Shown here piece by piece: positions 61,875 to 64,000 of a stretch of 64,000 nucleotides of DNA. The notes under the pieces were generated by a model that searched no databases, was not told the origin of the DNA, and worked only from the letters and a program-made list of their open reading frames with translations. This DNA comes from Amycolatopsis circi (GTDB lineage Bacteria > Actinomycetota > Actinomycetes > Mycobacteriales > Pseudonocardiaceae), in the NCBI RefSeq assembly GCF_003385235.1, contig NZ_PQIA01000022.1, positions 20,917-84,916 on the forward strand, written 5' to 3'. Positions within the stretch are counted from its first letter, which is position 1. Each line of letters begins with the position of its first letter. Both the position numbers and the translations under genes were made by a program.

Positions 61875-63665
61875 ATGAGAAGACCGGCGCTCGGCGATCC
61901 GCTCTGGCTCGGGCAGTACCGGGTGCTCGCGGAACTGGCCCGGAACGAGAAGACCCGGGTGCTGCTCGGCAGCGGACCGGACGACCGCCTGGTCTCGCTC
62001 CGGACGTCCGCCGCCAACGGGTTCCGCACCGAAATCGCAGCGTTGAGCGTGGTCTTCGATGCCGATCCGGACGCCTCCACGCCATGGCTGGCTCAGGAAT
62101 TCCATCCCGGCCCCGCCCTGCGGGACGTGCCCGGAGCACTGCCCGAACCGGCGGTGCTCCGGCTGGCCGCCGGAATCGCGGCCGACCTGACCCAGCTGCA
62201 CAGCGCCGGACTCGCGCACGGACAACTGACGCCGTCCCACGTCCGGTTCACCAGCAGCGGTGCAAGGCTCGTCGCCCGCGCGACCGGCGACGACCCCACC
62301 GACGACCTGTTCGCGCTCGGCACGCTTCTGGTCGGTCAGTCCGCGCTTCCCGAGGCACTTCGCCCGTGCCTCGCGGAGAACCCGGCCGACCGGCCCACCG
62401 CCGCCGAACTCCTCGAAGCGATCGGTCCGGCTGTCGAACCGTGGCCGCCCGCCGTCGAGAAGCTCATCGCCGAGCGCACCGCCGAACTCGCCCAGTACCT
62501 CGACGGCCAGCCAGTACCGGACAAGACCGACCCGGTGATCTACCAGCTCACCGATTCCCCGGACTCCCCGCCGCCTCCGCGCCGCCCGGCACCGCGCCGG
62601 GGAATCCTGATCGGCGCGCTCGCCCTGGTGATCGCCGGACTCGCCGCCTGGATCGCCTGGCCGGACCCGCCCGCGCTCCCGCCGGCACCGCAACCGCCGC
62701 TCGTCGAATCCGGATTCCTCACCGCCCGCGGAGATCCGCAACTCCTTGCGTTCAACCACGACAGCCGGCTCCTCGCCACGGTGAACGCCGACTTCACCGT
62801 CGACGTCCTGGACCTCGTGACACGCAAACCGGTCGGCCCGCGCATCGGCCCCTTCCCCGACTCCGGCAACACCGGGCTGGCTTTCCGCCCCGACGGCATC
62901 GCCCTGGTCGCCTCTTGGGTCAAAGACAAGCGGTTCACGGCGCAAACCTGGGATCCGCGAACCGGCCGGAAAATCGGCGAACCCCTCGTGCTCGAAAACA
63001 TCGACGGCTACGGCAGCTGGCCCACGCTCAGCCACGACGGCAGCGTCGCGGCGGTGCCGATGGCCTCCCCGCGCAGACTCGAACTGTGGCGGGTCGCCGA
63101 CCGCACTCGCATCGGCAGCGTCGAAACACCGGCGACGTTCCGGTACTCGCAGTTCAGCCCCGACGGACGCACGCTCGCCGTCTACGAGTGGGACGGCCAC
63201 TCCGCCCACCCCAGCCAGCTCGACCTGTGGGACACCGCTTCGCTCCGGATGCGGGGAAACCCGATCGCCTTCGCCGAAACCGAGCGGCTCTGCTGCCTGG
63301 CCTTCCGGCCCGACGGCCGGACGCTGATCACCACCTCGAGCGGCGGGATCGGCTCGGTGCAGAAGGTGCGGCAGTGGGACACCGCCACGCACAAGGAGAT
63401 CCGCCCGGCCTTTCCCCTGACCCAGGATCCCGGCAACGGGGAAATGAAAGACGGCTTCCCCACCATGGCTGTCCCCGGGATGGACGACCAGCACCTCATC
63501 GCGCTCGCGACGGGCACCGTCACGGTCCGGGACCTCGACGGCAAACAGGACGGAGCCGGTCTCCCCGGAATCCTCACCCTCGCGGTCAGCCCGGACGGGA
63601 AAACCCTCGCCACCACTTCCGGCTCGACGGCGGACACCACCGTCCACCTGTGGCGCAAACCCTGA
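61875..63665 (+). CDS. Membrane pseudokinase with extracellular WD40-like repeats
   Basis: 596 residues. Residues 10-200 resemble a Ser/Thr kinase (LGQYRVLAELARNEKTRVLL, LHSAGLAHGQLTPSHVRF, DDLFALGTLLVG, ADRPTAAELL) but lack the catalytic aspartate (HGQ117 in place of HRD), a VAIK lysine and DFG. A Pro-rich stretch and one span (about 237-257) follow, then WD40-type repeats (LLAFNHDSRLLATVNADFTV, YSQFSPDGRTLAVYEWDG, LAVSPDGKTLATTSG). Topology suggests an external propeller sensing something and an internal pseudokinase. ATG with GGGGAGG upstream. Confidence 0.85.
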   Translation: MRRPALGDPLWLGQYRVLAELARNEKTRVLLGSGPDDRLVSLRTSAANGFRTEIAALSVVFDADPDASTPWLAQEFHPGPALRDVPGALPEPAVLRLAAGIAADLTQLHSAGLAHGQLTPSHVRFTSSGARLVARATGDDPTDDLFALGTLLVGQSALPEALRPCLAENPADRPTAAELLEAIGPAVEPWPPAVEKLIAERTAELAQYLDGQPVPDKTDPVIYQLTDSPDSPPPPRRPAPRRGILIGALALVIAGLAAWIAWPDPPALPPAPQPPLVESGFLTARGDPQLLAFNHDSRLLATVNADFTVDVLDLVTRKPVGPRIGPFPDSGNTGLAFRPDGIALVASWVKDKRFTAQTWDPRTGRKIGEPLVLENIDGYGSWPTLSHDGSVAAVPMASPRRLELWRVADRTRIGSVETPATFRYSQFSPDGRTLAVYEWDGHSAHPSQLDLWDTASLRMRGNPIAFAETERLCCLAFRPDGRTLITTSSGGIGSVQKVRQWDTATHKEIRPAFPLTQDPGNGEMKDGFPTMAVPGMDDQHLIALATGTVTVRDLDGKQDGAGLPGILTLAVSPDGKTLATTSGSTADTTVHLWRKP

Positions 63666-63728
63666 CCCCGCCCCGATCACTAGCCGCCTCAGTGCGCCGG
63701 GCGAACACCGCGATGCGGCCGCCGCCGG

Positions 63729-63875
63729 TCCGTGAAGGGGCCCCTCACGGACCCAGATCCCCATGCCAGGGACTCAAGGCGGCGCTGTGGGTGCGGTTCG
63801 AAGTGTGCCTGTCCTGGTCGTGGGGGTGGCACGGGGTTTGCTGTCCGTGAGGGGAACCCTGAGGGACTCAGAGTC
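63729..63875. repeat. Palindromic repeat, family A, degenerate double copy
   Basis: A short palindrome at 63729-63751 and half of the long one at 63843-63875 (TCCGTGAGGGGAACCCTGAG), separated by CCAGGGACTCAAGGCGGCGC. Same order as at 45111-45237. Confidence 0.75.
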
Positions 63876-64000
63876 AATGCCAGGAACTTAGGCTGCTCTG
63901 GGTTGTGCTGTCGTGGTGGGTGTGGTGGCTGGTGCGGGGTGGACCTGGTAGCTGGTTTTGTTGCTGGTCGGCTGCCGGGTTTTGCCTCGGTAGGGGTAGC
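63876..64000. other. Window end, no gene seen
   Basis: T/G-rich non-coding sequence after the repeat; no frame with coding character before the edge. Confidence 0.4.

Overview
The window is about 72% GC with strong G/C third-codon preference, many GTG and TTG starts, four-base ATGA/GTGA gene overlaps, PPOX/F420-type enzymes, MptB and DUF3090/SCO1664/DUF3097 proteins. This points to a filamentous actinomycete, most likely Pseudonocardiaceae (Amycolatopsis-like). The genus is inferred from gene content and repeat style, not from a marker gene. I see no rRNA, CRISPR array or NRPS/PKS cluster.

Layout. (1) 1-4.5 kb: start of a TetR gene, a DesK/DesR-like two-component pair, a pentapeptide-repeat protein, a small zinc-ribbon protein and an HTH/Clp-N pair with a palindromic operator. 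(2) 4.6-20.4 kb: a candidate decayed genomic island. It is bounded by two direct copies of the 3' half of a tRNA-Lys gene. A broken tyrosine-recombinase C-terminus abuts the right copy, inside the island. Cargo includes an OmpR-type two-component system with an adjacent membrane glycosyltransferase, a TMEM175-type channel, a DUF2690 secreted protein, a catalytically dead trypsin-like protein with a TTA codon, a YgjK-like GH63 glucosidase and amtB-glnK, separated by long decayed stretches. (3) 20.4-21.1 kb: a minus-strand array of seven tRNA genes (Tyr, Gly, Arg, Pro, Gln, Gln, Lys). Removing the island would place an eighth, degenerate Arg-like tRNA (now at 4.53 kb) directly after the Lys gene. 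(4) 21.3-25.8 kb: small ORF, CGNR regulator, SGNH esterase, MFS and ArsR gene remnants, and a TetR gene divergent from a metabolite:proton symporter. (5) 25.8-34.4 kb: ordinary actinobacterial genes: SPFH/NfeD, DUF3097, kinase/SCO1664/DUF3090, S9 peptidase with LD-carboxypeptidase, PPOX protein. (6) 34.4-39.8 kb: three tandem paralogous lipoproteins, SnoaL-like protein, MmyB-type regulator with SDR, Tat-exported polysaccharide-lyase-like protein. (7) 39.8-49.4 kb: MptB, then a peptide ABC importer divergent from a D-aminopeptidase and an M20 peptidase. (8) 49.4-64 kb: two methyltransferases, two GH92 alpha-mannosidases (one exported, one apparently cytosolic), a FUSC membrane protein, an aldo/keto reductase and a membrane pseudokinase with WD40-like repeats.

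How the genes fit together. The importer at 41.5-47.1 kb would bring in peptides that the divergent D-aminopeptidase and M20 enzyme degrade. With the LD-carboxypeptidase this suggests use of cell-wall-type peptides. The exported and internal GH92 enzymes suggest two-step use of mannose-rich glycans. AmtB-GlnK, with a candidate GlnR box, serves ammonium uptake. Two families of intergenic palindromes recur between genes and probably act as bidirectional terminators; one copy sits at the broken 5' end of a GNAT gene.
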